Under the pieces are notes generated by a model. It was not told the origin of the DNA and did not search any database. It saw only the letters and a list, made by a program, of their open reading frames with translations. A stretch of 60,765 nucleotides of DNA from Mucilaginibacter sp. (GTDB lineage Bacteria > Bacteroidota > Bacteroidia > Sphingobacteriales > Sphingobacteriaceae), in NCBI GenBank assembly GCA_028288305.1, contig JAQBOA010000025.1, positions 1 through 60,765 on the forward strand, read 5' to 3'. This document shows, in pieces, positions 43,968 through 52,593 of the stretch (its first letter is position 1; every line of letters starts with the position of its first letter). A program made the position numbers and the translations under genes.

Positions 43968-45779
43968 ATGCAGAAGATAAGAAATATAGCGATCATCGCA
44001 CACGTTGACCACGGTAAAACAACCCTTGTGGATAAAATATTACACAGTTGTGCCATTTTCCGCGACAATGAGCAAACCGGTGAACTGATACTGGACAATA
44101 ATGACCTGGAACGGGAACGTGGTATTACCATTGTTTCGAAAAACGTTTCGGTAAGATATAAAGATGTTAAGATAAATATTATCGATACACCTGGTCACGC
44201 CGACTTTGGCGGCGAGGTTGAGCGCGTATTGAAAATGGCCGATGGCGTGTTGCTGCTTTGCGATGCTTTTGAAGGCGCTATGCCTCAAACGCGTTTTGTA
44301 ACCCAAAAAGCATTGGCATTAGGCTTAAAACCTATTGTTGTAGTAAACAAGGTAGACAAGGAAAACTGTCGCCCGGAAGAAGTTTACGAGCAATTATTTG
44401 AATTGTTCTTTAACCTTGAAGCTACTGAAGAACAGCTTGATTTCCCGGTAATATACGGTTCATCAAAGCAAGGCTGGATGAGCACAGACTGGAAACAACC
44501 GACAACAGATATTTTCCCTTTGATGGATGCTATCCTTGCAAATATCCCTCCTGCTCCTATCAGCGAAGGCACTTTGCAAATGCAGATCACTTCGCTTGAT
44601 TATTCTTCTTTCGTAGGTCGTATAGCTATTGGCCGTGTTGCACGCGGTACTATAAAGGAAAACATGCCTGTATCATTGGTAAAACGTGATGGCACTATTC
44701 AAAAATCAAGGATTAAGGAATTATATACTTTTGAAGGATTAGGAAAAGTAAAGGCAACAGAAGTAAGTTCAGGCGATATTTGTGCGGTTGTAGGTATTGA
44801 AGGTTTTGATATTGGCGATACCATTGCCGATTTTGAAAAACCTGAACAACTGGAGGTTATTCATATTGATGAGCCTACCATGAACATGCTCTTCACTATC
44901 AATACTTCCCCATTTTTTGGTAAGGAAGGCAAGTTTGTGACTTCACGTCACCTGCGCGACCGTCTTTATAAAGAGATGGAAAAAAACCTGGCACTAAAGG
45001 TTGTTGAAACTGAATCGCCTGACTCCTATTTAGTATATGGCCGTGGTATTCTTCACTTATCAGTGTTGATCGAGACCATGCGTCGTGAAGGTTATGAGTT
45101 ACAGGTAGGTCAACCGCAGGTAATCATCAAAGAAATTGATGGCGTTAAATGCGAGCCTATCGAAACGTTAATTGTTGATGTACCGGGTGAAGTTGCAGGT
45201 AAGGTTATTGAGCTGGTAACCCAACGCAAAGGCGATTTACTTGTTATGGAACCAAAAGGAGATTTGCAGCACCTGGAGTTTGATATCCCCGCGCGTGGTA
45301 TCATAGGCTTACGTAATAATGTACTTACTGCTACAGGCGGCGAAGCTATCATGGCACACCGTTTTAAATCATACCAACCATGGAAAGGGCATATCCCCGG
45401 CCGTTTAAATGGTGTATTGGTATCGATGGATACCGGTAAAACCACTGCTTTTGCGATTGATAAATTACAGGATCGTGGTCGTTTCCATATTGATCCGGGA
45501 GTTGATATTTACGAAGGACAAGTTTTAGGCGAGCACATCCGCGATAACGATTTGGTGATCAACCTTACAAAAGGCAAACAGTTAACCAACATGCGCGCAT
45601 CAGGCAGCGATACCAACGTACGTATTGCCCCTGCTGTTAAATTTTCGCTCGAAGAATCAATGGAATATATACAGGCTGATGAATATATTGAGGTAACACC
45701 GCAAAGCATTCGCATGCGTAAAATATATCTGAATGAAAACGAACGCAGAGTAAATGCAAAGAAGTTCCAGAATCAGTAA
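43968..45779 (+). CDS. typA: ribosome-associated GTPase TypA/BipA
   Basis: 603 residues, normal length. GTPase motifs: G1 AHVDHGKTTL (about 11-20), switch I RERGITI, G3 DTPGHADF (about 74-81), G4 NKVDK (about 128-132). Then beta-barrel domain II, EF-G-like domains III and V, and the BipA-specific C-terminal domain (VDIYEGQVLGEHIRDNDLVI split; TNMRASGSDTNVRIAP). Assists 50S assembly and translation under cold and stress. Own promoter and terminator, so monocistronic. Confidence 0.97.
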   Translation: MQKIRNIAIIAHVDHGKTTLVDKILHSCAIFRDNEQTGELILDNNDLERERGITIVSKNVSVRYKDVKINIIDTPGHADFGGEVERVLKMADGVLLLCDAFEGAMPQTRFVTQKALALGLKPIVVVNKVDKENCRPEEVYEQLFELFFNLEATEEQLDFPVIYGSSKQGWMSTDWKQPTTDIFPLMDAILANIPPAPISEGTLQMQITSLDYSSFVGRIAIGRVARGTIKENMPVSLVKRDGTIQKSRIKELYTFEGLGKVKATEVSSGDICAVVGIEGFDIGDTIADFEKPEQLEVIHIDEPTMNMLFTINTSPFFGKEGKFVTSRHLRDRLYKEMEKNLALKVVETESPDSYLVYGRGILHLSVLIETMRREGYELQVGQPQVIIKEIDGVKCEPIETLIVDVPGEVAGKVIELVTQRKGDLLVMEPKGDLQHLEFDIPARGIIGLRNNVLTATGGEAIMAHRFKSYQPWKGHIPGRLNGVLVSMDTGKTTAFAIDKLQDRGRFHIDPGVDIYEGQVLGEHIRDNDLVINLTKGKQLTNMRASGSDTNVRIAPAVKFSLEESMEYIQADEYIEVTPQSIRMRKIYLNENERRVNAKKFQNQ

Positions 45780-45809
45780 TTTTAATTTAGCATAACTAAA
45801 TAATAATCG

Positions 45810-45834
45810 GAGGCTGTCAATTTATGACAGCCTC
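45810..45834 (+). terminator. intrinsic terminator of typA
   Basis: GAGGCTGTCA, a 5-base loop, TGACAGCCTC, then TTTTTTATGG: 10-bp perfect stem with U-tract about 30 bases after the typA stop, and just before the convergent MerR gene end at 45850. Confidence 0.92.
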
Positions 45835-45849
45835 TTTTTTATGGCTTGT

Positions 45850-46623
45850 TTATTTTAATTTGTTATCGGCAAAATAAATCATTGCATTTCGCATAAAGGT
45901 GGCAAATGCAGGATCAGGTTTTCCATCTTCAGCCAGGTAACGCTCGTCTGAAACCAGTAATTCGGCAAGGCCTTTATAATTTATTGCTTTAAGATCAGTA
46001 GGGTCAGATATCCCCCAAAAACTTCTGATGTTTGCATAGTGCCGGGCAATCTGCAATTGAACCTGTTCACTTTCAGGATCTTCACCTTCCAGAGCTTTTA
46101 AGGCCTGTTTAATGTTTTTTTGATCAGCCTTTAACCTTTCAATGTCAAGTTTGGGCAATTCGAGCAGCGCTTTTTCCGACCGTAAAACGGTTTCTTCACC
46201 CCATTTTTCAATAGCCTCTTTTCTATAGGCAGCTGCCTGTTCGCGGGGCATGCCTTCATATAGCTCTTCGTAATTTTGCATGGTTTTGTTTTTTAAATGA
46301 TTAACGGTTTTATTAACAGTGTTCAGTAAAGTATCTAAACGTTCTTTTCTGGCCTTAAGGGCAGCTTTGTGGCCCTCAAGCGCACTTACCAGACCAAAAT
46401 ACGGATCATCAAGAATATGGATGATGTCCTTCAAGGGAAAGTCGAGTTCTTTGTAAAATAGAATTTGTTGCAACCGCAGCAACTCCTTTTCGCCATATTG
46501 CCTGTACCTTGATGCTGTACGTATGGAGGGCTTTAGCAAACCGATCTTGTCGTAAAGGTGAAGTGTGCGCACACTTACCCCGGCCAGTTTGGCTAATTGT
46601 TTTACAGCATAATTGACTTTCAT
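45850..46623 (-). CDS. MerR family regulator with TipAS domain
   Basis: 257 residues. N-terminal MerR winged helix-turn-helix (about 1-72; LAKLAGVSVRTLHLYDKIGL, RQYGEKELLRLQQILFYKEL), a coiled dimerisation helix (about 80-115) and a C-terminal TipAS-type ligand-binding domain (about 135-250; AYRKEAIEKWGEETV, HYANIRSFWGIS). TipA-like proteins bind thiopeptide or other amphipathic drugs and activate promoters with long spacers. No drug pump is adjacent. Convergent with typA. Confidence 0.9.
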   Translation of the reverse strand: MKVNYAVKQLAKLAGVSVRTLHLYDKIGLLKPSIRTASRYRQYGEKELLRLQQILFYKELDFPLKDIIHILDDPYFGLVSALEGHKAALKARKERLDTLLNTVNKTVNHLKNKTMQNYEELYEGMPREQAAAYRKEAIEKWGEETVLRSEKALLELPKLDIERLKADQKNIKQALKALEGEDPESEQVQLQIARHYANIRSFWGISDPTDLKAINYKGLAELLVSDERYLAEDGKPDPAFATFMRNAMIYFADNKLK

Positions 46624-46649
46624 TTTTTAACTACTTTAATAACTGTTGG

Positions 46650-46682
46650 CAAAAGTATGGTATGACGTAAGGTAAGAGTCAA
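46650..46682 (-). promoter_or_regulatory. promoter of the MerR-TipAS gene with long spacer
   Basis: On the minus strand TTG (46680-46682), 22-base spacer, TACTTTTG (46650-46657), a TAnnTTTG match, 26 bases before the ATG. The spacer is about two bases longer than the 20 seen at typA and contains repeated TTACC / TTACG / ATACC words. MerR proteins typically bind over-long spacers, so autoregulation is likely. Confidence 0.55.
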
Positions 46683-46776
46683 GTGTTTTTTGAAAATAAT
46701 TTTTGAGGGGCTATTAGTAACTTTTAAAGATTAATCTATTAACTACTCATCAAATAAACTCAATCAACTAAATTTA

Positions 46777-46784
46777 TACATTTG
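46777..46784 (+). promoter_or_regulatory. candidate -7 element for the flippase gene
   Basis: TACATTTG matches the Bacteroidota -7 consensus and ends 7 bases before the flippase ATG at 46792, so the transcript would have almost no leader. No clear TTG 19-21 bases upstream. Confidence 0.45.
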
Positions 46785-46791
46785 TGCAAAT

Positions 46792-48108
46792 ATGCGCTTC
46801 CCCAGTATTCCAGGCTTCGACCAGCAGGCATTTGAAAAGTATTTTAAAAATACAGGGATGCTGTTTATAGGTAGAGTTGGCAGCTTGCTGATTAAAATGA
46901 TTGTTAGCATTAGTGTGGCCAATTACCTGGGTAGGTCAAACAATGGGGTAATAAATGGCGGTATTGTTTACATTTACTTTTTTTCGGCTATAGCCACCCT
47001 TGGGCTTGATCAGTTTATCGTTAAAGAGCTTCATCAATTTCCAAATAATAGAGATCAGATATTAGGAACATCTTTTGCGATGAAAATATTTGCAGGCTTT
47101 TGTTGTATCCCTTTAATCTACCTTGCTTACCTTATTTATCCCGCAAAGGGAACTCCTTACAGCTATGTATTTATACTTTCAGTTATTGGCATTGTCCAGG
47201 CATTTAATGTAATTGACGCTTACTTTCAATCGCAGGTACAATCAAAATATATTATGCAGGTTCAAATCACCGGCAACCTGGCATCAGCTATAATAAAACT
47301 GCTGTTAATTTTTACAAAGCAGCCGCTGATATATTTTGTTTACGCTTACACTTTTGATTTCCTGCTATTATCTGCAGGTTATTATTTCACCTATCAACGA
47401 AAGGAAAGAAACATACTTAACTGGTCATTCAATTTTAAGCTTGCCAATAAACTGCTATTATATTCGTGGCCTTTAATCATATCTGGCATCATGGTTTCGT
47501 TGTATATGAAAATAGACCAGATTATGCTTCAAAATATGTCGGGGGTTAAGGAGGCCGGTGCATATGCCACCGTTGCATCATTAAGCGAAGCATGGAACTT
47601 TATACCCGCTGTAATTGTTACTTCATTATTCCCGGCAATTTTAAATGCAAAGCGGGATGATATCAACAGGTATAGAAAGCGTATACAGCATTTATACGAC
47701 TTAATGGTATATCTTAGCGTACCAACGGCATTAGTTATAACCTTCGCTGCGCCATTGATTTATAAATTATATAAGCCGGAATATGCCTATGCTGCACCTG
47801 TATTGTCGGTTCATATATGGTCGGGGGTGTTTGTTTTCCTAGGTGCCGCAAGCAGCCAGTATTTAATTGCCGAAAATTTTAATAAACTCACTTTTATCCG
47901 TACAGGTTTTGGTGCAATAGTTAATATTGTACTAAATCTTATATTAATTCCAAAAATGGGAATGATGGGTGCCGCTATTGCTACATTAGCTGCCTATGCA
48001 AGCGCCACATTCTTTGTAATATTTATTCCAAAAGTTAACGATCAGGGTATAATGATGTTTAAATCATTATTTTTAATTTCGCTGGCTCAAAAAATCATTA
48101 AACGATGA
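46792..48108 (+). CDS. polysaccharide flippase (Wzx/RfbX-like)
   Basis: 438 residues, about 12-14 membrane helices, Polysacc_synt family: FIGRVGSLLIKMIVSISVAN near 25, LGLDQFIVKEL, SLYMKIDQIMLQNMSGVKEA near 245 and AYATVASLSEAWNFIP. Translocates lipid-linked oligosaccharides across the inner membrane. First gene of the polysaccharide cluster; its stop overlaps the next gene by 4 bases. Confidence 0.92.
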   Translation: MRFPSIPGFDQQAFEKYFKNTGMLFIGRVGSLLIKMIVSISVANYLGRSNNGVINGGIVYIYFFSAIATLGLDQFIVKELHQFPNNRDQILGTSFAMKIFAGFCCIPLIYLAYLIYPAKGTPYSYVFILSVIGIVQAFNVIDAYFQSQVQSKYIMQVQITGNLASAIIKLLLIFTKQPLIYFVYAYTFDFLLLSAGYYFTYQRKERNILNWSFNFKLANKLLLYSWPLIISGIMVSLYMKIDQIMLQNMSGVKEAGAYATVASLSEAWNFIPAVIVTSLFPAILNAKRDDINRYRKRIQHLYDLMVYLSVPTALVITFAAPLIYKLYKPEYAYAAPVLSVHIWSGVFVFLGAASSQYLIAENFNKLTFIRTGFGAIVNIVLNLILIPKMGMMGAAIATLAAYASATFFVIFIPKVNDQGIMMFKSLFLISLAQKIIKR

Positions 48109-48755
48109 GTAGTAAACTCCACCTGCTTTATAAAGTATTTACAAGTCCTAAAAGACTGCGCACATTGCTTTCATTTAATGATAAAGGCTATTTGGATGAA
48201 ATTGGCTGGTTTAATGCTTTTGACAGCAGATCGCCGGTTGACCAGGATAATAATCCTATTCCGTGGGTAACTTACTCTTTTATTGATTTTATAAAAGAAA
48301 GGTTAAACATCAAACATACAGTATTTGAATTTGGCTCAGGAAATTCTACCTATTTTTATGCAAAATATGCAGGAAAAGTGGTTTCTGTAGAACACGATAA
48401 GGACTGGTATGATAAAATAATAAAATCAAAACCTGAAAATGCTGAGTTGATTTTTTGCGAACTGGTTAGAGATGGTGACTACTGCCGGACTCCTTTGAGT
48501 TTAAAGGAAAAATTTGATATTATTATTGTTGACGGCCGTGACAGGGTAAATTGCTGTAAACAAGCAGTTAATGCGGTATCAGCTAATGGTGTAATTGTTT
48601 TGGATGATTCAGAGCGGGATTTTTATAAAGAAGGTATAAACTTTTTACTGGCCAACGGGTTTAAACACTTATCGTTCACTGGTATTTCCCCCGGATTATT
48701 TTACAGGAAATCAACATCAGTTTTTTATAAAACAGATAACTGCTTAGGTATTTAA
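48105..48755 (+). CDS. class I SAM-dependent methyltransferase-like protein
   Basis: 216 residues. Rossmann motif I TVFEFGSGNSTYFYAKYAG (about 65-83), acidic end of strand 2 VVSVEHDKDWY, and strand-4/5 motifs DIIIVDGRDR and GVIVLDDSER. The ...VDGRDRVNC pattern occurs in predicted methyltransferases of polysaccharide loci. Sugar or lipid target unknown. Coupled to the flippase and 1 base before the next methyltransferase. Confidence 0.83.
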   Translation: MSSKLHLLYKVFTSPKRLRTLLSFNDKGYLDEIGWFNAFDSRSPVDQDNNPIPWVTYSFIDFIKERLNIKHTVFEFGSGNSTYFYAKYAGKVVSVEHDKDWYDKIIKSKPENAELIFCELVRDGDYCRTPLSLKEKFDIIIVDGRDRVNCCKQAVNAVSANGVIVLDDSERDFYKEGINFLLANGFKHLSFTGISPGLFYRKSTSVFYKTDNCLGI

Positions 48756-48756
48756 T

Positions 48757-49530
48757 ATGACTGAACAGATCATCAGCGGCAGCGTTAAAACCGCATACGA
48801 CGAATTTTATCAAAAACATGATGAGGCATGGCGTATGCTGGGTGCTAAATATAAAGCACAACACATTATTGATGTTTGCAAAGGTCATAATTTTAAGAAA
48901 GTGCTGGAAGTTGGCGCCGGTGACGGAAGTATATTAAAGCTGCTGGCTGATCAGAACTTTGCACCTGAATATTATGCAGTGGAAATTTCTGAGAGCGGGG
49001 TAAAGCATATTGAATCAAGAAATATCGGCAATTTGAAAGCTGTTCAAATATTTGATGGTTACCATTTGCCGTTTGATGATAACAGTTTTGATCTGATTAT
49101 TCTTTCGCATGTATTGGAGCATGTTGAGCATGAGCGAATTCTGCTTCGTGAGATTAAAAGAGTAGCTCAACATTGTGTTATTGAAGTCCCCCGGGATTAT
49201 AAGGCAGGTATGGACGCTCGTATAAAACATTTTTTGGCTTATGGGCATATTAATGTATATACCCCAACCTCGCTGCGTTATTTGTTACGCACAGAAGGCT
49301 TTGAAATTGAGAAAGACCTTACATCAATGATTGAACCTCAAGTAACCAGGTTTAATACTTATGTAAATCAAAAAAAGCCGAAAAATTTTTTAACAGATAT
49401 AAAAATTACTGCCGAATATGCCGTTAAAAACAGCCTGGGCAAAATTTTCGGTAAAAAGATGAATGAGCAATTAGCAAACGCTTATACCGTGCTTTGTAAA
49501 AAAGCTGCCGACCAGATAAATATATTTTGA
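48757..49530 (+). CDS. class I SAM-dependent methyltransferase (Methyltransf_11)
   Basis: 257 residues. Motif I KVLEVGAGDGSILKLL (about 48-63), motif II YYAVEISESGVKHI, motif III/IV FDLIILSHVLEHVEHERILL (about 111-130). Probably methylates a sugar nucleotide or glycan. Same operon as the flippase and the preceding methyltransferase, both separated by no more than a base. Confidence 0.88.
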   Translation: MTEQIISGSVKTAYDEFYQKHDEAWRMLGAKYKAQHIIDVCKGHNFKKVLEVGAGDGSILKLLADQNFAPEYYAVEISESGVKHIESRNIGNLKAVQIFDGYHLPFDDNSFDLIILSHVLEHVEHERILLREIKRVAQHCVIEVPRDYKAGMDARIKHFLAYGHINVYTPTSLRYLLRTEGFEIEKDLTSMIEPQVTRFNTYVNQKKPKNFLTDIKITAEYAVKNSLGKIFGKKMNEQLANAYTVLCKKAADQINIF

Positions 49531-49582
49531 GTCAGGATTAGCCAAATAAAACTGATGGAACGGTCAATATGATTAGAATTTG

Positions 49583-49618
49583 AATTCGTTAAATTCGTAT
49601 AAATTAGAGGAATTAGTG
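49583..49618. repeat. Family J AATTCG repeat upstream of a glycosyltransferase
   Basis: AATTCGTTAAATTCGTATAA followed by AATTAGAGGAATTAGTG lies 8 bases before the ATG at 49627. A related sequence (AATTCG, AATTCG, AATTGG, AATTAGTG in the same order) precedes the glycosyltransferase at 52594. Unlike other families here it lies at a 5' end. Confidence 0.55.
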
Positions 49619-49626
49619 TTACTTAT

Positions 49627-50547
49627 ATGCAAAACCTGGCCCCGATAGCCTTATTTGTTTACAACAGGCCTGAGCATACACGCCGTATGCTTAATTATTT
49701 GCAAAAAAATTTACTGGCTGAGGAATCAAGGCTATATATTTTCTCTGACGGGCCAAAAACCGATGATGATAAGGTAAAAGTTGAACAGGTAAGGCAGCTT
49801 ATAAAAGAAGCATCCGGGTTTAAAGCAATCAAAATCATTAATCGCAAAGAAAACCTGGGATTAGCCAATTCCATTATCAGCGGGGTTGCACAATTGGTTA
49901 ATGAATATGGTAAAGTTATTGTATTTGAAGATGATCTGTTATCATCCCCTTATACCCTACAATACTTTAATGAGGCGTTAACCCGTTACGCTAATAACGA
50001 AAAGGTAATGCATATAGGGGCTTATATGTATGAGCTCGATAAAAAAAATCTACCTGAAACCTTTTTTTACAGAGCGGCAACCAGTTGGGGCTGGGCTACC
50101 TGGGCAAGAGCCTGGAAAAACTTTGAACCGGATATTGATAAACTCATAACACAATTCGATGCAAAAAAAATAGAGCAGTTTTCTATCGATGGCAGTATGA
50201 ATTTCTGGAAGCAAATAGAACAATTTAAAGCCGGAAAAAATAACTCATGGGCTATACGATGGTATGCATCTATATTTTTAAAGGAAGGCTTAACATTAAA
50301 TCCGTCAACTTCCCTGGTACATAACATCGGTCATGATGGCAGCGGGGTACATTCCAACAGCGAAAGCACTTATCATGTAGAAATAGCGAAAAAACCGGTT
50401 AAACAGTTTCCTTCTGAGATAAAAGAAGATCAGCAAGCTTACCAGGCAATTAAACATTTCCTTAAAAACCGTAAAGGCAATTTAATACAAAGAGGGTTGC
50501 GTTTTGTAAAGCAGCTGCAGGTTAAATACCTGGTAAAAAAAACCTAA
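49627..50547 (+). CDS. GNT-I-like glycosyltransferase
   Basis: 306 residues. N-terminal IALFVYNRPEHTRRMLNYLQ (nucleotide-binding start), LYIFSDGPKTDDDK near 38-51, NRKENLGLANSIISG, the metal-binding acidic motif VIVFEDDLLSS (about 98-108) and the acceptor-side TSWGWATWARAWKNF (about 152-166). This arrangement is that of the GNT-I / glycosyltransferase-A group in Bacteroidota surface-glycan loci. Donor and acceptor unknown. Converges with the small membrane gene, overlapping by 4 bases. Confidence 0.85.
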   Translation: MQNLAPIALFVYNRPEHTRRMLNYLQKNLLAEESRLYIFSDGPKTDDDKVKVEQVRQLIKEASGFKAIKIINRKENLGLANSIISGVAQLVNEYGKVIVFEDDLLSSPYTLQYFNEALTRYANNEKVMHIGAYMYELDKKNLPETFFYRAATSWGWATWARAWKNFEPDIDKLITQFDAKKIEQFSIDGSMNFWKQIEQFKAGKNNSWAIRWYASIFLKEGLTLNPSTSLVHNIGHDGSGVHSNSESTYHVEIAKKPVKQFPSEIKEDQQAYQAIKHFLKNRKGNLIQRGLRFVKQLQVKYLVKKT

Positions 50548-50810
50548 ATCTTTCCATCAAATATCTTCAACCAAACGTAAGTTAAAAGTCTTAAAATCAG
50601 ATTGAATATGAGATAGGCGAAAACTGCAGAAAATCCAATTAAAATAGTGATTCTCAGAATTCCGCTTTTAGGGTAAATAGTTGTATGCCATCCTGGTATA
50701 AGAGAAGTTAGATAATCGTTGTAAATGAATACAGAAACAATTTGATAAAGCAAACAAAATGTAATTATGGCTGATACAAAATTCAATAGTATTTTATGCC
50801 AGCTCTTCAT
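50544..50810 (-). CDS. small two-span membrane protein
   Basis: 88 residues, two hydrophobic segments (about 8-27 and 52-75) separated by a short periplasmic loop (YNDYLTSLIPGWHTTIYPKSG), basic ends. No family recognised. It lies directly downstream of the methyltransferase-tail remnant on the same strand and overlaps the convergent glycosyltransferase by 4 bases. Confidence 0.6.
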   Translation of the reverse strand: MKSWHKILLNFVSAIITFCLLYQIVSVFIYNDYLTSLIPGWHTTIYPKSGILRITILIGFSAVFAYLIFNLILRLLTYVWLKIFDGKI

Positions 50811-50828
50811 TCTACTAATATAAGTAAG

Positions 50829-50924
50829 TTATTTCATGTCTTTCAATACAATATACGGCGAAAGCGCCCTGCTTTTAATAGGGAAAATTTTAGTTGCTAT
50901 TTTTCCTGTTTTCTGGCAAAAAAG
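50829..50924 (-). pseudogene. orphan C-terminal tail of a methyltransferase
   Basis: The minus strand encodes about 31 residues ending in TGKIATKIFPIKS then RALSPYIVLKDMK and a stop. The last 26 match the C-terminus of the intact methyltransferase at 51733 (TGKIATKIIPVES, KALSPYIVLKATK) in 20 positions. No methyltransferase body precedes it: the HExxH gene stops 8 bases upstream. It is the 3' end of a lost or displaced paralogue. Confidence 0.75.
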
Positions 50925-50931
50925 TGATGTG

Positions 50932-51699
50932 TTATTGAATCGCATCAAAAGGTACTAGTTTTTCATTCTGTAATTTTTCTAAAAGATCATCCGCATATTT
51001 GTGCGCATATTTCTCTTTAGCACTCTTCGGAATCTTTAAATACACCTCAAAACGCTTGTCCCAATCCTCAAAATCCTCATCTGTTTTTCCGGGCATTTCC
51101 ACAACTTCTAAATATTGCACGTAATGTCCAAATTCGTGCAACAACGTTCGGTATAATTGTGTGTTTCTAACTTTTTCTATTCCGTATGAAGATGTAAAGA
51201 TGTTTTTATTTTCGACAAATTGATGACCATCTTTTTTAAGCCGCTCAAATTCTTTCTGATCGTCTGGAGATTGACTTTTTTTAAAATGTAATTTTTTGTT
51301 ATAATCGACTGCCTCAAGAATTATTGCAGGATAATAATTGTCCTCAAATTCATAAGAATAAATTAATCTTCCCCAAACTGGTGAAACTATTTCTTCTTTC
51401 CTTTTAGGTTGCCGAAGCACTATTAGTCTCAAAGAACCGTAATGAGTTAAGGGAATATTTTCTATTATTCTTTCAATATCGCTAATCGAGCATGCATGTT
51501 TAGAGGATTGTCTTGTTGATTCGGTAACGAAAATGAACGAATGTCCATTTATTAGTTTTTCAACTTTTTCATATGGCCCAAGACGTTCGAAAAAAGTCTT
51601 TGACACAACACAAGGACTCGGAATTGTTAATTTATTACTTTTCCCATGACCTTGTTTTGACGTCCCAATGTTCCTATTTCTCCGGGTGGGATTGTGCAT
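50932..51699 (-). CDS. predicted zinc metalloprotease-like protein (HEFGH)
   Basis: 255 residues, no signal peptide or membrane helix. Zinc motif LLHEFGHYVQYLE near residue 188; further on EKYAHKYADDLLEKL (about 228-242) resembles the ExxAxxFAxxLL third-ligand helix of minimal zincins such as ImmA/IrrE. The N-terminal half (TIPSPCVVSKTFFERLGPYE, HYGSLRLIVLRQPKRKEEIV) matches nothing I recognise. It lies between an intact methyltransferase and an orphan methyltransferase tail inside a polysaccharide cluster, and looks like an inserted gene. Protease activity is predicted only. Confidence 0.7.
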   Translation of the reverse strand: MHNPTRRNRNIGTSKQGHGKSNKLTIPSPCVVSKTFFERLGPYEKVEKLINGHSFIFVTESTRQSSKHACSISDIERIIENIPLTHYGSLRLIVLRQPKRKEEIVSPVWGRLIYSYEFEDNYYPAIILEAVDYNKKLHFKKSQSPDDQKEFERLKKDGHQFVENKNIFTSSYGIEKVRNTQLYRTLLHEFGHYVQYLEVVEMPGKTDEDFEDWDKRFEVYLKIPKSAKEKYAHKYADDLLEKLQNEKLVPFDAIQ

Positions 51700-51732
51700 A
51701 ATTCAACTTGATTAATATTCAGTTAAAGAGAA

Positions 51733-52479
51733 TTATTTTGTTGCCTTCAAAACAATATAAGGCGACAACGCCTTGCTTTCAACCGGTATAATTTTGGTTG
51801 CTATTTTACCTGTTAACCATAATGCTTTTATAAAAGCTTTTACCAGGCCTGTTTGCTGCTCTCGGTTCTCCAGCCAAGTTGAAAACTTGCCATAGTAGTA
51901 AGCTTCAATATTTTTCAAGCCAAGCTCCTTGCAGTAAGCAGCAAGTAATTGCGGGTTCATGCTGCTGATATTGTGTTTTTCGTAATTGCTTTTATCATAC
52001 TTGCGCTGTACCCATCCATTAATGCCGGTAAAATTGGGCAGTGTAATAAATAATGTCCCGCCTGGTTTTAAAAAAGGAAGGTGCCTTGCTATAATATCTT
52101 TGGTATCATTAAAATGTTCTATCAAACCGCATGATAAAACTAAATCATATTGTTTTTGAGATTGATAATTAAATAGGTCACCTTCAATCACCTCTATGTC
52201 TTTTTTGGTTAAGTCGTTTACATTCAAAACTTCTTTCAATACACCCTGGTGGATATAATAATCAAAAAGAGTAGTGTTTAAACCAAAATACTTTTTTAAA
52301 AAGATAGTATAATAGCCCGGAAAACCACCTAATTCTATGGCAGTTTCAAGCTTATGTTCATTTATGATCTGACCTAATAATTTATAAAAGGTATGGTTGG
52401 GTGGGACGTTAAACGCCAATCCTTTTTTTGATTCCCAGTAGTTTGCCCAGAATGCTTTATCGGTGAGTTCGTTGCTCAT
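51733..52479 (-). CDS. class I SAM-dependent methyltransferase
   Basis: 248 residues from the ATG at 52479 (MSNELTDKAFW); a start at 52506 would add nine residues within promoter-like sequence. Motif I ETAIELGGFPGYYTIFLKKY (about 48-67), DLVLSCGLIEHFNDTKDII (about 112-130) and GGTLFITLPNFTGING. The C-terminal basic region and ALSPYIVLK are shared with the remnant at 50829. Likely modifies a glycan. Divergent from the GT4-GT2 gene. Confidence 0.87.
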   Translation of the reverse strand: MSNELTDKAFWANYWESKKGLAFNVPPNHTFYKLLGQIINEHKLETAIELGGFPGYYTIFLKKYFGLNTTLFDYYIHQGVLKEVLNVNDLTKKDIEVIEGDLFNYQSQKQYDLVLSCGLIEHFNDTKDIIARHLPFLKPGGTLFITLPNFTGINGWVQRKYDKSNYEKHNISSMNPQLLAAYCKELGLKNIEAYYYGKFSTWLENREQQTGLVKAFIKALWLTGKIATKIIPVESKALSPYIVLKATK

Positions 52480-52500
52480 GAGCGCAAAGGAAAGAAAAAT

Positions 52501-52591
52501 TTGCACGAATTACACAAATTGAGCTTCACGAATAGCACGAATTTAATAAGACTCAAATTCGTGTAATTCGATAAAATTGGTGTAATTAGTG
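52501..52591. repeat. Family J two-armed AATTCGTG repeat in a divergent promoter region
   Basis: The minus-strand arm (52501-52545) carries ATTCGTG three times and a TTTGTGTAATTCGTG, and the plus arm (52556-52591) carries AATTCGTGTAATTCG and GGTGTAATTAGTG. Both arms point toward a start codon: the methyltransferase at 52479 and the glycosyltransferase at 52594. The plus arm resembles 49583-49618. Confidence 0.6.
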
Positions 52592-52593
52592 CC

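Noticed and set aside
50932..51699. HExxH protein as a relative of the M1 peptidase at 55958
   Set aside because: Only the HEFGH core is shared; spacing to the third ligand, length and the missing signal peptide all differ.
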